A stretch of DNA of 64,000 nucleotides from Streptomyces sp. NBC_00433 (lineage in GTDB: Bacteria > Actinomycetota > Actinomycetes > Streptomycetales > Streptomycetaceae): positions 1,302,001 through 1,366,000 of the forward strand of contig CP107926.1 in the NCBI GenBank assembly GCA_036015235.1. Reading direction: 5' to 3'. Below the pieces are notes generated by a model that did no database searches, was not told the origin of the DNA, and saw only the letters and a list, made by a program, of their open reading frames with translations. The position numbers and the translations under genes were made by a program. Of the stretch, positions 38,559 to 48,915 are shown piece after piece (the first letter of the stretch is position 1; the number at the start of each line of letters is the position of its first letter).

Positions 38559-38950
38559 GTCTTCTCCTTCGAGGAATTCGGCAGGTGGGTCGGTGCAGGT
38601 TGCTGACACCCCTTGCGGTCCGCGCAGCGGCACTGCCGGAGCGCGGGCAGGGGGTGGTCAGCGGGTAGTGGGGGATCGGGTGAGGAGGCCGACGTTCCAA
38701 GGGAGGGTGTCGTGGTCATCGCCGGCGTGCGGGGGTTCCCGGCCGGCGTCCGGGGAAGTCCGGGCGCCGGCAGGGGCGGTGGGCCGGCGCGGGCCGCCGC
38801 GTCGAGGTCGTCTCGGGTTCTCATGGTCCGACTGCACCGCTCCGGTCGGGATCTGACGGGCCGAACAGAAGGACGGGCTTCGCGGACACCGAGGTCCAGG
38901 GTCACGACATCACGCCCAGGGATGTGCGCCCCCACCTGGAAGGGCTGCGA

Positions 38951-38989
38951 CGTGAGCGCTAACATAGCCCGTTGCGATGGCGGTGCCAA
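38951..38989 (-). promoter_or_regulatory. Importer promoter with overlapping LacI-type operator
   Basis: On the minus strand TTGGCA (38989-38984), 17 bp, TATGTT (38966-38961), with TGTTAGCGCTCACG (38964-38951) overlapping the -10. Leader of about 390 nt to the receptor start; the gap 38559-38950 shows no convincing gene. Confidence 0.7.
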
Positions 38990-39054
38990 CCCCTCGTCAT
39001 CCACGCCCGCAAGCCCCCCGCGGCCATCCACCCGGGCGGAGCGACCGAGCCGGT

Positions 39055-39068
39055 GGTGAGCGCTAACA
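39055..39068. promoter_or_regulatory. LacI-type operator GGTGAGCGCTAACA, upstream copy
   Basis: Second copy 104 bp upstream of the importer operator, symmetric to GGTGAGCGCTAACACC (39055-39070). A second site about ten helical turns away is compatible with repressor looping. Confidence 0.65.
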
Positions 39069-39636
39069 CCATGGTTTCCCTCTCGCACTTCGAACCAATG
39101 CAGCCACTGCCGTGGCGTCCCACATCGCCCTGCGGCACGAGCGAGCCGACCCCTCGGACGCCGTACGATCTTTTCGCGGCACCCTAGGACGCCCGCTGAC
39201 GCCCGTCAAGAGATCGCACAGCCCACCCACAGTCGCGAGCGCATCCGGTCACGCCGCGCCTGGACAGGCGGTCTTCTGGGCCGGGCAGCCGATGCCTGCG
39301 ACGCGGTCGGCGCAGTCGCAGCGGCGGAGGTACTCCTGGCGCAGTTGACGGACCGGAACGAGTAACCTCGCCCGTTCCGGGGCGACTTGGGGCGGAAGAT
39401 GGTGTCCTGCGCGAACCGCGGGCTGTCCGGGGTCCGGGAATTTCACTTCCGCCGCGAATGTTTCGGATTCCCGGTCCCGACCCATCCACATCGTCGGACA
39501 CGCCCGCCCGGACGACGCAGAACCGTCGCTGCGACGTGACCCGACAAGCCGTGGAACCCTTGTGCCGGGCGACCTGCAGACAGGGCGTCAGCCGCCGTTC
39601 CCGACGAGAGCCGCCGTCGTCGGCGCGAGAGGGCGC
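39069..39636. other. Intergenic stretch without a convincing gene
   Basis: No reading frame here shows a recognisable protein or ribosome site. GGGAAT/ATTCCC arms flank CGAATGTTTCG around 39436-39472, a loose relative of the CGAAA elements; function unknown. Confidence 0.4.
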
Positions 39637-39688
39637 CGAAATTTTCGCACCGCGGGCGTTGACCCCTCGTGCCCAGCGGGTCCACACT
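39637..39688 (+). promoter_or_regulatory. Promoter module for the GH62 leader: CGAAATTTTCG, TTGACC, CACACT
   Basis: CGAAATTTTCG (39637-39647), TTGACC (39659-39664) and CACACT (39683-39688, 18-bp spacer). All three parts and the spacings equal those before GH12 (13630-13579, minus strand). It points toward the GH62 gene, about 500 bp away. Confidence 0.55.
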
Positions 39689-39835
39689 TGCCACCGTTTC
39701 GCCTGCTCGCCACATCGTGACACACAGCACCTCACGCCGTGGCGGCCAGAACCTCGTTGTTGGTCCCCCCACCGCATCCAGGCCGGCGCGCCCTGTTCGG
39801 CGCTCCCGGCCGGAGCACCAAGAAATGAGGTCGTT

Positions 39836-39958
39836 ATGGCGCCAGTGAACTGTCGCGCCCCCGATCCGCCGCGCCGCACAGGGCGCAGCCCACGTCTGCC
39901 GGCCGCGAGGGCGGCCTCCCCCTGCGGACTGGTATCCGCGGATTTATGTGAGCGCTAA
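39836..39958 (+). CDS. Possible 40-residue leader peptide upstream of GH62
   Basis: ATG with GAGG 5 nt upstream; 40 codons, Arg/Pro-rich, beginning MAPVNCRAPDPPRR. The stop codon TAA is inside the LacI-type operator at 39947-39960. No homology recognised; it may be chance in high-GC DNA, or a leader coupled to the regulation of GH62. Confidence 0.25.
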   Translation: MAPVNCRAPDPPRRTGRSPRLPAARAASPCGLVSADLCER

Positions 39959-39960
39959 CA
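39947..39960. promoter_or_regulatory. LacI-type operator TGTGAGCGCTAACA (GH62)
   Basis: Full copy of the 14-bp palindrome, 230 bp upstream of the GH62 start and 259 bp after the predicted -10. Confidence 0.7.
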
Positions 39961-40108
39961 GATCGTGAAACCGTCTCCGGCCCCGTAGCCGTACCGGAGG
40001 CGGTTGCTCCGTCTGTCCCCTGCGACGGCCGACGTGCCGACCCACCCGAGGGTGTGACCGGGTGTCACCTCCCTCCGTATCGGCTTCGGTGTGCCCGCGG
40101 GCCGTTAG

Positions 40109-41635
<1,527 letters not shown>

Positions 41636-41646
41636 CCACCACATGA

Positions 41647-41676
41647 GGAACCCCGGCCGTCTCCGGCCGGGGTTCC
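41647..41676 (+). terminator. Terminator of the GH62 gene
   Basis: 12-bp perfect stem GGAACCCCGGCC/GGCCGGGGTTCC, 11 bp after the stop codon. Confidence 0.75.
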
Positions 41677-41819
41677 CCCGTGAGCGGATGCTCCGTCGGT
41701 CAGCCGGCAGCGGTGATCCGCCCCTGCTGGTCGGTGCCGTTGGTGTCGCTGTACTGCCCCAGTGAGGACTCGGCTCCACTACGGGCGGCGCGGTGGTACG
41801 GCGGCGCGGGGAAGTCCGG

Positions 41820-42200
41820 TCACCGTGCGTCGAAACGCTCTCGGGCCGCGGCGATCTCGTCCACATGCGTGCGGGTCCAGGTGCACAGGGCGTTCACCGT
41901 GGTCCGCAGGACCAGTCCGGCCTCCGTGAGGTTGTAGTCGACCCGGGGCGGCACGACCGGATACACCACACGGTGGACCAGACCGTCGCGCTCGAGGCTG
42001 CGGAGGGTCTGGGTCAGCATCTTGTGGCTGATGCCCTCGACGACGGCGCGGATCTCCGAGAAGCGCAGGGTGCGCTCCCCGAGCCCGTTGATGATCAGCA
42101 ACGCCCACTTGTTGGCGATGTTGGAGAAGATCTCCCGGGCCATGGTGTCCGCGCGGGACTCGTCGTTTCTCCCCGCCGCTCCACTGGGCTGCTCGGTCAC
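41820..42200 (-). CDS. HxlR-family transcriptional regulator
   Basis: 126-residue winged-helix protein: NIANKWALLIINGLGERTLR, FSEIRAVVEGISHKMLTQTL, LERDGLVHRVVYPVVPPRVD and YNLTEAGLVL are classic HxlR. GTG 42200 with GGAGG 9 nt upstream; a longer frame reaches 42308 but would enter the shared promoter. Divergent from a nitroreductase gene, a common pairing in which the regulator senses electrophiles or quinones and controls the reductase. Confidence 0.92.
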   Translation of the reverse strand: MTEQPSGAAGRNDESRADTMAREIFSNIANKWALLIINGLGERTLRFSEIRAVVEGISHKMLTQTLRSLERDGLVHRVVYPVVPPRVDYNLTEAGLVLRTTVNALCTWTRTHVDEIAAARERFDAR

Positions 42201-42449
42201 CTTGAGGTTCCTCCGTAACGGAAAAGTGCGTTCTTGCTGGTCAAGCCACACTTTCCTACCATTGCCGGTGAGCTCGAAGAGAGCAACCGGGAAGGGCGGC
42301 ACGCTCACTTCTCCCGGTGCCCCTCGTCGCCGCCGCGTTTCCGGCGGCGGTGCCGGAGCAACCTCGATCTTCCGGAAGCCCGCAGGGGCCGCGTATCCGA
42401 TACTGCGGAGATCCGCTCCGGGACAACCCTTCCGCCTCGGGAGTCACAC

Positions 42450-43145
42450 GTGCACGATCCATTCGCTCCGCGGTCCGAAGACTCGCCCGGCTTCCGGCTG
42501 GGCCTTTCGGCGGACGAGGTCCTCACCACCACCCGCGCGGTGCGCAAGCGGCTTGACCTGGAGCGTCCGGTACCCCGCGACGTCATCGAGGACTGCGTCC
42601 GCGTCGCAAGCCAGGCGCCCAGCGGTCGCAACAGGCAGCGATGGGACTTCGTCTTCGTCGAGGACGCAGGCGCCCGAGCCGCCGTCGCGGAATTGTGGCG
42701 CCGCGGCCTGGCGGCTCCCGCGACCCCGGGAGTCACCGGACCCGAGCCCACCCGCATGAACTTCGCCTCGGCCGAATGGGGCCGGATCTCGGACAGCCTC
42801 GGGTATCTCGTGCAGCACATGCACGAGGTACCGCTGATCCTCATCCCCTGCCTGCGGGTCGGCGACCGGGCGGAACTCGATTCGGTACGCGGCCAGGCGG
42901 GGGCGTGGGGTTCGGTGATCCCCGCTTTCTGGAGCTTCATGCTCGCGGCGCGCGAGCGGGGAATCGGGACCGCCTGGACGACGAGCCATCTCAGCTACGA
43001 ACGCGAGATGGCAGATCTGCTCGGAATTCCCTACGACACGGTGGTCCAGGTCGCCCTCACCCCTGTCGCCTTCACCGTGGGCACCGATTTCAAGGAGGGC
43101 CCCCGCGCGGACGCCGCCTCCTTCGCCCACTGGAACGAGTGGTGA
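42450..43145 (+). CDS. Nitroreductase-family FMN oxidoreductase
   Basis: 231 residues; family signature at the N-terminus (TTRAVRKRLDLERPVPRDVI, VASQAPSGRNRQRWDFVFV) and the LLGIPYDTVVQVALTPVA segment near the end. Probably reduces nitroaromatics, quinones or enones with NAD(P)H. GTG 42450 chosen for GGGAG 6 nt upstream. Divergent from the HxlR regulator with a 249-bp control region. Confidence 0.9.
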   Translation: MHDPFAPRSEDSPGFRLGLSADEVLTTTRAVRKRLDLERPVPRDVIEDCVRVASQAPSGRNRQRWDFVFVEDAGARAAVAELWRRGLAAPATPGVTGPEPTRMNFASAEWGRISDSLGYLVQHMHEVPLILIPCLRVGDRAELDSVRGQAGAWGSVIPAFWSFMLAARERGIGTAWTTSHLSYEREMADLLGIPYDTVVQVALTPVAFTVGTDFKEGPRADAASFAHWNEW

Positions 43146-43323
43146 CCTCACGGTTCCTTTCGTTCGACAAAGTGCGTTCTTCCGATCCGGGACCGCGACC
43201 GGCCGGCGCCGGTAAGCCCGCCGTTCCCCCGGCGCCGAGGTCGCATACTCGGCGTGTCCCTGGATCACCTGATCTTGTTGTTCCATCCGATCCGCAGATC
43301 GCGGACATTCCAAGGAGGCAGAC

Positions 43324-43494
43324 ATGTCCGGATCGCTCGACGGCCGCGTAGCAGTCATCACCGGTGGTTCCACCGGTATCGGGCTGGCCACAGCCGCCCG
43401 ATTCGTCGCGGAAGGCGCGTCCGTCGTGATCGTGGGCCGCCGTCAGGCCGAGCTCGACAAGGCCGTCGCGCAATTGGGCAGCAACGCCCCGCGG
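43324..43494 (+). pseudogene. 5' fragment of a short-chain dehydrogenase
   Basis: ATG with CAAGGAGG upstream opens a perfect SDR N-terminus ([40 protein letters not shown]) that stops matching after about 57 codons, at GSNA. The downstream DNA is the N-terminal coding region of uppS in the +1 frame, so the SDR frame runs on meaninglessly to 43671. The remaining three quarters of the SDR gene are absent. Confidence 0.85.
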
Positions 43495-43579
43495 GATTCT
43501 GGGCCGGAACCGGACCTCGTACCGTACGCCCGACCCGCACCCCTCGGGCGCGCAGCCGCCCAAGCTGCCCGCGGAGCTG

Positions 43580-44308
43580 GTGCCCAAGCACGTCGCGGTG
43601 ATCATGGACGGCAACGGCCGCTGGGCCAAGGAGCGCGGGCTGCCGAGGACCGAGGGCCACAAGGTGGGTGAGGGCGTCGTCCTCGACGTGCTCAAGGGCT
43701 GCCTGGAGATCGGCGTCAAGAACCTGTCGCTCTACGCCTTCTCCACCGAGAACTGGCGGCGCTCGCCCGACGAGGTGCGCTTCCTGATGAACTTCAACCG
43801 GGACGTCATCGGCCGGCGCCGGGACGAGATGGACGAGCTGGGCATCCGCATCCGCTGGGTCGGGCGGATGCCGAAGATGTGGAAGTCGGTGGTCCAGGAG
43901 CTCCAGGTCGCCCAGGAGCAGACCGTCGACAACGACGCGATGACGTTGTACTTCTGCCTGAACTACGGCGGGCGGGCGGAGATCGCGGACGCCGCGAAGG
44001 CGCTGGCGCGGGATGTCGCCGAGGGGCGGCTGGACCCGTCGAAGGTCAACGAGAAGACCTTCGCGAAGTACCTGTACTACCCGGACATGCCGGACGTCGA
44101 CCTCTTCCTGCGGCCCAGCGGCGAGCAGCGCACCTCCAACTACCTGCCCTGGCAGAGCAGCTACGCCGAACTGGTCTTCCAGGACGTCCTGTGGCCCGAC
44201 TTCGACCGCCGCGACCTGTGGCGTGCCTGCATGGAGTACGCCTCCCGCGACCGCCGCTTCGGCGGCGCCATTCCCAACGAGGAACAAGTGCTGCGCGGCA
44301 GGCTCTGA
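43580..44308 (+). CDS. uppS: Isoprenyl (undecaprenyl) diphosphate synthase, start region replaced
   Basis: cis-prenyltransferase making the lipid carrier for wall synthesis; 242 residues from GTG. Core intact: [13 protein letters not shown] (catalytic Asp), [43 protein letters not shown]. In the same frame upstream of the GTG the native N-terminal part is still readable ([20 protein letters not shown]) but has no start codon because an SDR gene head is joined in front. Translation from GTG 43580 would keep the whole catalytic domain. Many streptomycetes have a second uppS, so this copy may be dispensable. Confidence 0.85.
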   Translation: MPKHVAVIMDGNGRWAKERGLPRTEGHKVGEGVVLDVLKGCLEIGVKNLSLYAFSTENWRRSPDEVRFLMNFNRDVIGRRRDEMDELGIRIRWVGRMPKMWKSVVQELQVAQEQTVDNDAMTLYFCLNYGGRAEIADAAKALARDVAEGRLDPSKVNEKTFAKYLYYPDMPDVDLFLRPSGEQRTSNYLPWQSSYAELVFQDVLWPDFDRRDLWRACMEYASRDRRFGGAIPNEEQVLRGRL

Positions 44309-44403
44309 CGCCGACACTTCCGGCCCTGGATCTACGGACAGGCCGCCCCGAACCGCCGGCCACCGGGAGGCAGCAGCCGCACCCTGGCGCAGCGCTCGGA
44401 GGC

Positions 44404-44964
44404 CTAAGCGTTCTCACGGGCGCGGAAGGCCGCGACGTTCGCCCGGTTGCCGCAGAGTTCGTAGGAGTGCCACCGCTGCGTACGGCTGCGGGTCGCGTCG
44501 TAGAAGACCGCCCGGCAGCCGTCGTTCGCGCAGACCCGGATGCGCTTCCAGGTGCCGTCCCTGAGGACGTCCGCGACGGCGGCCACGATCCCGCCGAGCA
44601 GCGGGTCGCCGGTCACCTGGGACAGCGCCGGCGTCCCGTCGGCGAAGTCCAGCCGGAAGGCGATGCCCGAGACGTGCGCCGACAGCGCGTCCCACCTCTG
44701 CCGCGCCTCGTCGGCGCCCGCCGCGTCCACGGCGGCCATCAGGTCGGCGCGCAGCGCCCGGACCTGGTCGAGCCGCTCGGCGGTCAGGTCCCCCGCCTCC
44801 GCGAAGCCGTAGCTCCCCAGGATCTCGGCGGCCCGCTCGTGGTCGTCCAGCCTGTCCGGCAGCGGCGGTTCGGCGTGCGGGCGTGAGTTGAGCAGGGTCA
44901 CCAGCGCCTCCGCCGCGGCGGGCGCCCGGGACCGCGCGGCGCTTCCGTTGTCGGTTCCAGCCAT
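44404..44964 (-). CDS. CGNR zinc-finger regulator (ABATE domain)
   Basis: 186 residues: an ABATE-type N-terminal domain (ALVTLLNSRPHAEPPLPDRL) and a C-terminal zinc ribbon CANDGCRAVFYDATRS...WHSYELCGNRANVAAFR with the name-giving CGNR. ATG 44964 chosen for GGAG 7 nt upstream; an ATG at 45003 is less well supported. These proteins are probable transcription regulators. Divergent from a DJ-1/PfpI gene, with a 33-bp hairpin operator candidate between them. Confidence 0.9.
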   Translation of the reverse strand: MAGTDNGSAARSRAPAAAEALVTLLNSRPHAEPPLPDRLDDHERAAEILGSYGFAEAGDLTAERLDQVRALRADLMAAVDAAGADEARQRWDALSAHVSGIAFRLDFADGTPALSQVTGDPLLGGIVAAVADVLRDGTWKRIRVCANDGCRAVFYDATRSRTQRWHSYELCGNRANVAAFRARENA

Positions 44965-45122
44965 GTGTCCACTCCGCTCTCGCTCCGGTGCTGTCGTATC
45001 CATCCTACGCCCGTAAGGCTCATACGGCCAACGAACATTACAGGCTTGCGGGCACCGACCCCGGGTCGTCGACATGGTCAATCGACGAACGACCTTTACA
45101 TGGAGCCGGACCTATGATTAGC

Positions 45123-45155
45123 TCGTAAGCGTCAAAGAGAGTTTGACGCTTACGA
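45123..45155. promoter_or_regulatory. 14-bp inverted repeat between CGNR and DJ-1 genes
   Basis: TCGTAAGCGTCAAA and TTTGACGCTTACGA form perfect arms around GAGAG, 27 bp before the DJ-1 start codon. A TTGACG within it could be the -35 of the CGNR gene on the minus strand. Strong operator candidate for the CGNR protein. Confidence 0.7.
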
Positions 45156-45181
45156 AGCCCGAAGCTCAGAGGAGCACAGAC

Positions 45182-45889
45182 ATGTCCAGGATTCTCATCG
45201 TCGTGACCGGCTCGGACCATTGGACGCTGGCGGACGGCACCGAGCACCCGACCGGCTACTGGGCCGAGGAAGTCACCGCCCCCTACGCGGTCTTCCGCGC
45301 CGCCGGCCACCAGACCGTCTTCGCCACCCCCGGCGGCGTCGTACCGACGGTGGACGCGGGCAGCCTGTCGCCCGACGTGAACGGCGGCCAGGAGAATGCC
45401 GACCGGATCGCCGCCGAACTGGCCGCCATCACCGAACTGCGCAGCCCCCTCCGACTGGAGGACATCGACCCCTCGGACCCGAGCGCCTTCGACGCGGTCT
45501 TCTACGCCGGCGGCCACGGACCCATGGAGGACCTGTCCGTCCACGCCGCTTCCGGCCGGCTGCTGAACAGCGTGCTCGCTTCGGGCAAGCCGGTGTCCAT
45601 CGTGTGCCACGGTCCCGCCGCGCTGCTCGCCACCGTCGGGGAGGACGGCACCTCCCCGTTCGCCGGATACCGGGCGACCGGATTCACCAACGCCGAGGAG
45701 ACCGCGGTCGGCTTCGCCGACCGGGCCAAGTGGCTCCTCCAGGACCGGCTGGTGAAGCTCGGCGTCGACTTCCAGGAGAGCGAGGTCTTCGCTCCCTACG
45801 TCGTCACCGACCGCAACCTGATCACCGGCCAGAACCCGGCATCGTCGGCTCAGGTCGCCGAAGCGGTGGTCCGCACGCTGGCAGCCTGA
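45182..45889 (+). CDS. DJ-1/PfpI superfamily protein (Hsp31/glyoxalase-III-like)
   Basis: 235 residues; class I glutamine-amidotransferase-like fold with nucleophile elbow VSIVCHGPAALL (Cys), preceded by FYAGGHGPMEDL and an N-terminal TGYWAEEVTAPYAVFRAAG segment with the conserved Glu. Relatives detoxify methylglyoxal or act as deglycase/chaperone. ATG with GAGGAG upstream. Regulated by the divergent CGNR gene if the pairing means what it usually does. Confidence 0.92.
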   Translation: MSRILIVVTGSDHWTLADGTEHPTGYWAEEVTAPYAVFRAAGHQTVFATPGGVVPTVDAGSLSPDVNGGQENADRIAAELAAITELRSPLRLEDIDPSDPSAFDAVFYAGGHGPMEDLSVHAASGRLLNSVLASGKPVSIVCHGPAALLATVGEDGTSPFAGYRATGFTNAEETAVGFADRAKWLLQDRLVKLGVDFQESEVFAPYVVTDRNLITGQNPASSAQVAEAVVRTLAA

Positions 45890-45919
45890 CCCCGCCCCGG
45901 CCGGGCGGTCCGGCAGGAG

Positions 45920-45962
45920 CCCGACGGCCCGTCCGAACCTCTGGTTCGGACGGGCCGTCGGG
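45920..45962. terminator. Bidirectional terminator, 20-bp stem
   Basis: Perfect 20-bp stem starting CCCGACGGCCCGTCC with a TCT loop, between the convergent DJ-1 and LamG genes. The strongest hairpin seen in the window. Confidence 0.85.
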
Positions 45963-45993
45963 ATTTCAGAACTCCGGACTCAGCACCGTCGCG

Positions 45994-48144
45994 TCAGCAC
46001 AGGCAGGGTTCCGTGTCCTGCCCCAGGCCGAGCACGTCGTCGTCCCTCAGCGCACCGGAGTAGGCCTGCACCTCGTCCACATCACCGTGGAGGTACTCGC
46101 CCCAGCCGTCACCGACTCCGGCCCGGCCGATCTGGAGCGCACCGGTGCTGTGCCAGCCGTCAGACAGGCTTGCCGTGGCGCCCGCGTTGGTGAAGCCGTC
46201 GAGGTAGAGCTTGATCGTGTCGGTCCCGTCGTCATAGACCACGGCGAGACGATGCCCCTGCCCCTGACCGCCGTCCGCACCCTCGATCTGGGACACCACC
46301 TTCTCGGGGGCTCCGGCCTCGTCCCTCTCCGGCATCACCAGTTGCCAGGTGTACGTGGACGGCTCATAGCGCACCTTGAACGCGTCGGTGTGCTCGCCGG
46401 CCTGCGAGAGCACGGTCATCGGGTGGGCCGGCTCGGAGTCCGCAAGGCGTACGACGACACCGAGGGTGAAGCTGTCCCCTGTGTCCACGACGGGCCCATC
46501 GCCGGCGGCATACCCCGTCTCGCCGTCCAAGCGCAGATTTCCGTCGCCGACGAGTGGCGGTGGCACGTAGGTGCAGTCGGGGTCGAAGTCCGGGATGCAG
46601 GAGTTGTCGGATCCCCGGAAGATCGACGCTCCCGTGCCGAGCCGCAGCGGCGCACCGCCCGACTGCTCGGGGCTCGCGCCTCCCGTCGCGTCGTCCAAGG
46701 ACCAATGGCCGAGGAGCTTCGGCTTGCGCAGCGCCAGTTCGGCGACCTCGCCGGGCACGACGACCCGGTCGTGCACCTGTACGTCACCGATGTCACCGTG
46801 CCACCGGTCGCGATAGCCGGCAGCCCCGCGGGCACGTCCGATCTGGAACGCGCCGGCCGCCTCCGCGGGTGCCGCCTCCACCGCGATGCCCACCTCATGT
46901 CCGTTGACGTACAAGTGCGCGCGACCCGTCTCCGCGTCGTACAACCCCAGCAGATGGGCCCACTCGCCGGTCTCGGGCGCGCCACCGGACACCCGCGCGC
47001 CGCCGATCGCGAACGACCAGGCGGGGCCGGTCCCCTGGCTGCGCAGCCCGAGGTTGAACCCGGGCTTCCCGTCGCCGTCCTGGCTGGCGACAGTCATGCT
47101 CCGGCCGGTTTCGGCGGGCCGCGCCCAGGCGCTGACGGCGAAGGACTTGCGGATGTCGGTGGCCGGGGCGCCCGTGGTGAGGAAGCCGTGCCCGCCACCG
47201 TCAAGGCTGACCGTGGCGGCGGCTGCGGTGCCCGCGGGCGCCGGGCCGCCGAAAGTCACCCCGGTGCCGGCACGGGCAGCGGTTCCCGCCGTGGCGGCGG
47301 CCGAGCGGGAGCCCGCCGGGTCGTCCAGCTTCCAGCGGGCGACGGGGGCACGGCCGGACTGCACGTTGAAGTCGTACTTCGACTGCCCGCTGCTGCGGCC
47401 CGCCCGGTCGAGCGCGCGGACCGTCAGCGACTCGGGCCCCGCAGTGAGCGGCAGGTAGGGAATGGTGACTGCCGCGCCCGGCCGCTCGGCGGAGACGGTC
47501 CCGTAAGGGCCGCCCAGGAAGTTGTAGATGTACGACACCACATCGTCGGAGGGCGAGTCCATGGTGAAGTGCCCGTAGACCCCCACCCCGTCCACCCAGA
47601 ACACCTGGTCAGGGGTGGGGTATTCGGGAGAGCTGATCACCGCGTCCGCGGGGTTCACGTCGTCGTACACGAACGAGCAGACCGAGCCGTCGCCCTCGTC
47701 GCTCCACGCGGAGGTCGCCTGGCCGTCGTCCGCGCGGACGTGCCAGGAGACGACCGTGTTCGCCGGGACGTCGCCCGGCATCGTCCAGTTCTGAGGCGTC
47801 CCCGACGGCAACATGACGGTGGTGTAAGTACGGCGCTGCTCCACGCCTGCCGCGTCCGTCCACCAGGCTTCGAAATCGCCTCGGACCCGGTTGGTCTCGG
47901 TGGGCTGGTTGTCCTCCTCCGGGTCGTACAGCTTGGCACTGAGCCTGGGCGGCGACGGCACGTACGGCGTGTCGTCCCCGGTCGCGCAGGCCCTGCCCTG
48001 CGACTGCAGATCCTGGACCAGCGGCTGCTTCGGCGGCAGGTTGTCCACCCCGTACGCCGTACCGGCAGCCAAGGTCAGCAGCACCGTCGCGCAGCCCCCC
48101 AGCACCGTCCCCCTGCGTCTGCCCACTCTTCCCCGTCCGATCAT
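45994..48144 (-). CDS. Secreted LamG (concanavalin-like) domain protein
   Basis: 716 residues. Signal peptide (GRRRGTVLGGCATVLLTLAA), then a DNLPPKQPLVQDL... segment typical of long actinobacterial surface proteins, then two LamG-type beta-sandwiches (about 280-450 and 470-715), each with the SLDDATGG/WKLDDPAG entry and HLYVNGHEV or KLYLDGFTN strands. It ends in Cys-Leu-Cys. No enzyme domain is visible. ATG 48144 has GGGGAGG upstream. Function unknown; binding of carbohydrate or surface partners is typical of the fold. Confidence 0.9.
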   Translation of the reverse strand: MIGRGRVGRRRGTVLGGCATVLLTLAAGTAYGVDNLPPKQPLVQDLQSQGRACATGDDTPYVPSPPRLSAKLYDPEEDNQPTETNRVRGDFEAWWTDAAGVEQRRTYTTVMLPSGTPQNWTMPGDVPANTVVSWHVRADDGQATSAWSDEGDGSVCSFVYDDVNPADAVISSPEYPTPDQVFWVDGVGVYGHFTMDSPSDDVVSYIYNFLGGPYGTVSAERPGAAVTIPYLPLTAGPESLTVRALDRAGRSSGQSKYDFNVQSGRAPVARWKLDDPAGSRSAAATAGTAARAGTGVTFGGPAPAGTAAAATVSLDGGGHGFLTTGAPATDIRKSFAVSAWARPAETGRSMTVASQDGDGKPGFNLGLRSQGTGPAWSFAIGGARVSGGAPETGEWAHLLGLYDAETGRAHLYVNGHEVGIAVEAAPAEAAGAFQIGRARGAAGYRDRWHGDIGDVQVHDRVVVPGEVAELALRKPKLLGHWSLDDATGGASPEQSGGAPLRLGTGASIFRGSDNSCIPDFDPDCTYVPPPLVGDGNLRLDGETGYAAGDGPVVDTGDSFTLGVVVRLADSEPAHPMTVLSQAGEHTDAFKVRYEPSTYTWQLVMPERDEAGAPEKVVSQIEGADGGQGQGHRLAVVYDDGTDTIKLYLDGFTNAGATASLSDGWHSTGALQIGRAGVGDGWGEYLHGDVDEVQAYSGALRDDDVLGLGQDTEPCLC

Positions 48145-48549
48145 GTGCCCCTCCCCTGTGCGTGCTTGCGGCTCGTGCACCACACGAGCCGCTCGAAGCT
48201 AACAGGGAGCGGTGACAACGCCGGGCGACGGGCTTCTCGCGGGTGGAGGCCGAGGCCTTCTGCGCCGCCGCCGAGGCACCGCGGTAAAGAGGGGGCCGCG
48301 CCTGGGCCGCGACCATCGCTGCGGGACCTGACGCCGGACACCGCGGTCCGGCCCGGTCCTGGACGCGCCGGGGCGGAACCGGCCTCACCCGGGTCTTGCC
48401 GCACATGCCGTGGCTGGGGCAGGAGATTCCGGGTAGGCGACGGCATACGGCCGCGCCTTCGGAGATCGCGCAGGGACGCTCCGGCCGGTGCTGCGGGCTG
48501 TACACCGGCAGCACGCCTCCTCAAGGACAGTGAGAAGGGAGCGACGGCT

Positions 48550-48915
48550 GTGGGCGAAGACCCCAAGGTGACCGTGGTGGAGCAGCGCGGACGTCTCACG
48601 GTGGCGGCGATATCCGGAGAGCTGGACTTCACCAGCGCCGCCGAGGCGTACGTGCGTGTCACGTCGCTGCTCCGCGACCACCCCGATCTCATCCTGGATC
48701 TCTCGGGCGTCACCTTCTGCGACTCCACCGGCTTCAACGCCCTGCTGCGCCTGAGGCGGCGGGTCATGGAATCCGATGGCCGGCTGGCACTGGCGGCCCC
48801 GCCTGCCCAGATCGGCCGCCTACTGACTCTCGTCGGGGCCGACATCGCCTTCGCCCTCTACAGCACCACAGCAGAGGCCGTGGCCGGCTACGAAGGCACT
48901 GGCATCCGCCGGTGA
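48550..48915 (+). CDS. STAS-domain anti-sigma factor antagonist
   Basis: 121 residues, single STAS domain with the phosphorylation loop DLSGVTFCDSTGFNALLRL, as in SpoIIAA/RsbV proteins that free a sigma factor when dephosphorylated. GTG with GGGAG 8 nt upstream. SpoIIE-type phosphatases encoded at 49407 and 53888 are natural candidates to act on it. Confidence 0.92.
   Translation: MGEDPKVTVVEQRGRLTVAAISGELDFTSAAEAYVRVTSLLRDHPDLILDLSGVTFCDSTGFNALLRLRRRVMESDGRLALAAPPAQIGRLLTLVGADIAFALYSTTAEAVAGYEGTGIRR

Noticed and set aside
38555..39088. 177-codon minus-strand frame upstream of the furanose receptor
   Set aside because: No homology, Pro/Ser/Arg-rich, overlaps the importer promoter and operator; only noise expected at this G+C.
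45220..48550. Very long plus-strand open frame running through the DJ-1 and LamG genes
   Set aside because: It is the shadow of the LamG gene in high-GC DNA. Residues are His/Arg/Gly/Val-rich without motifs; only its last 366 bp (STAS) are real.
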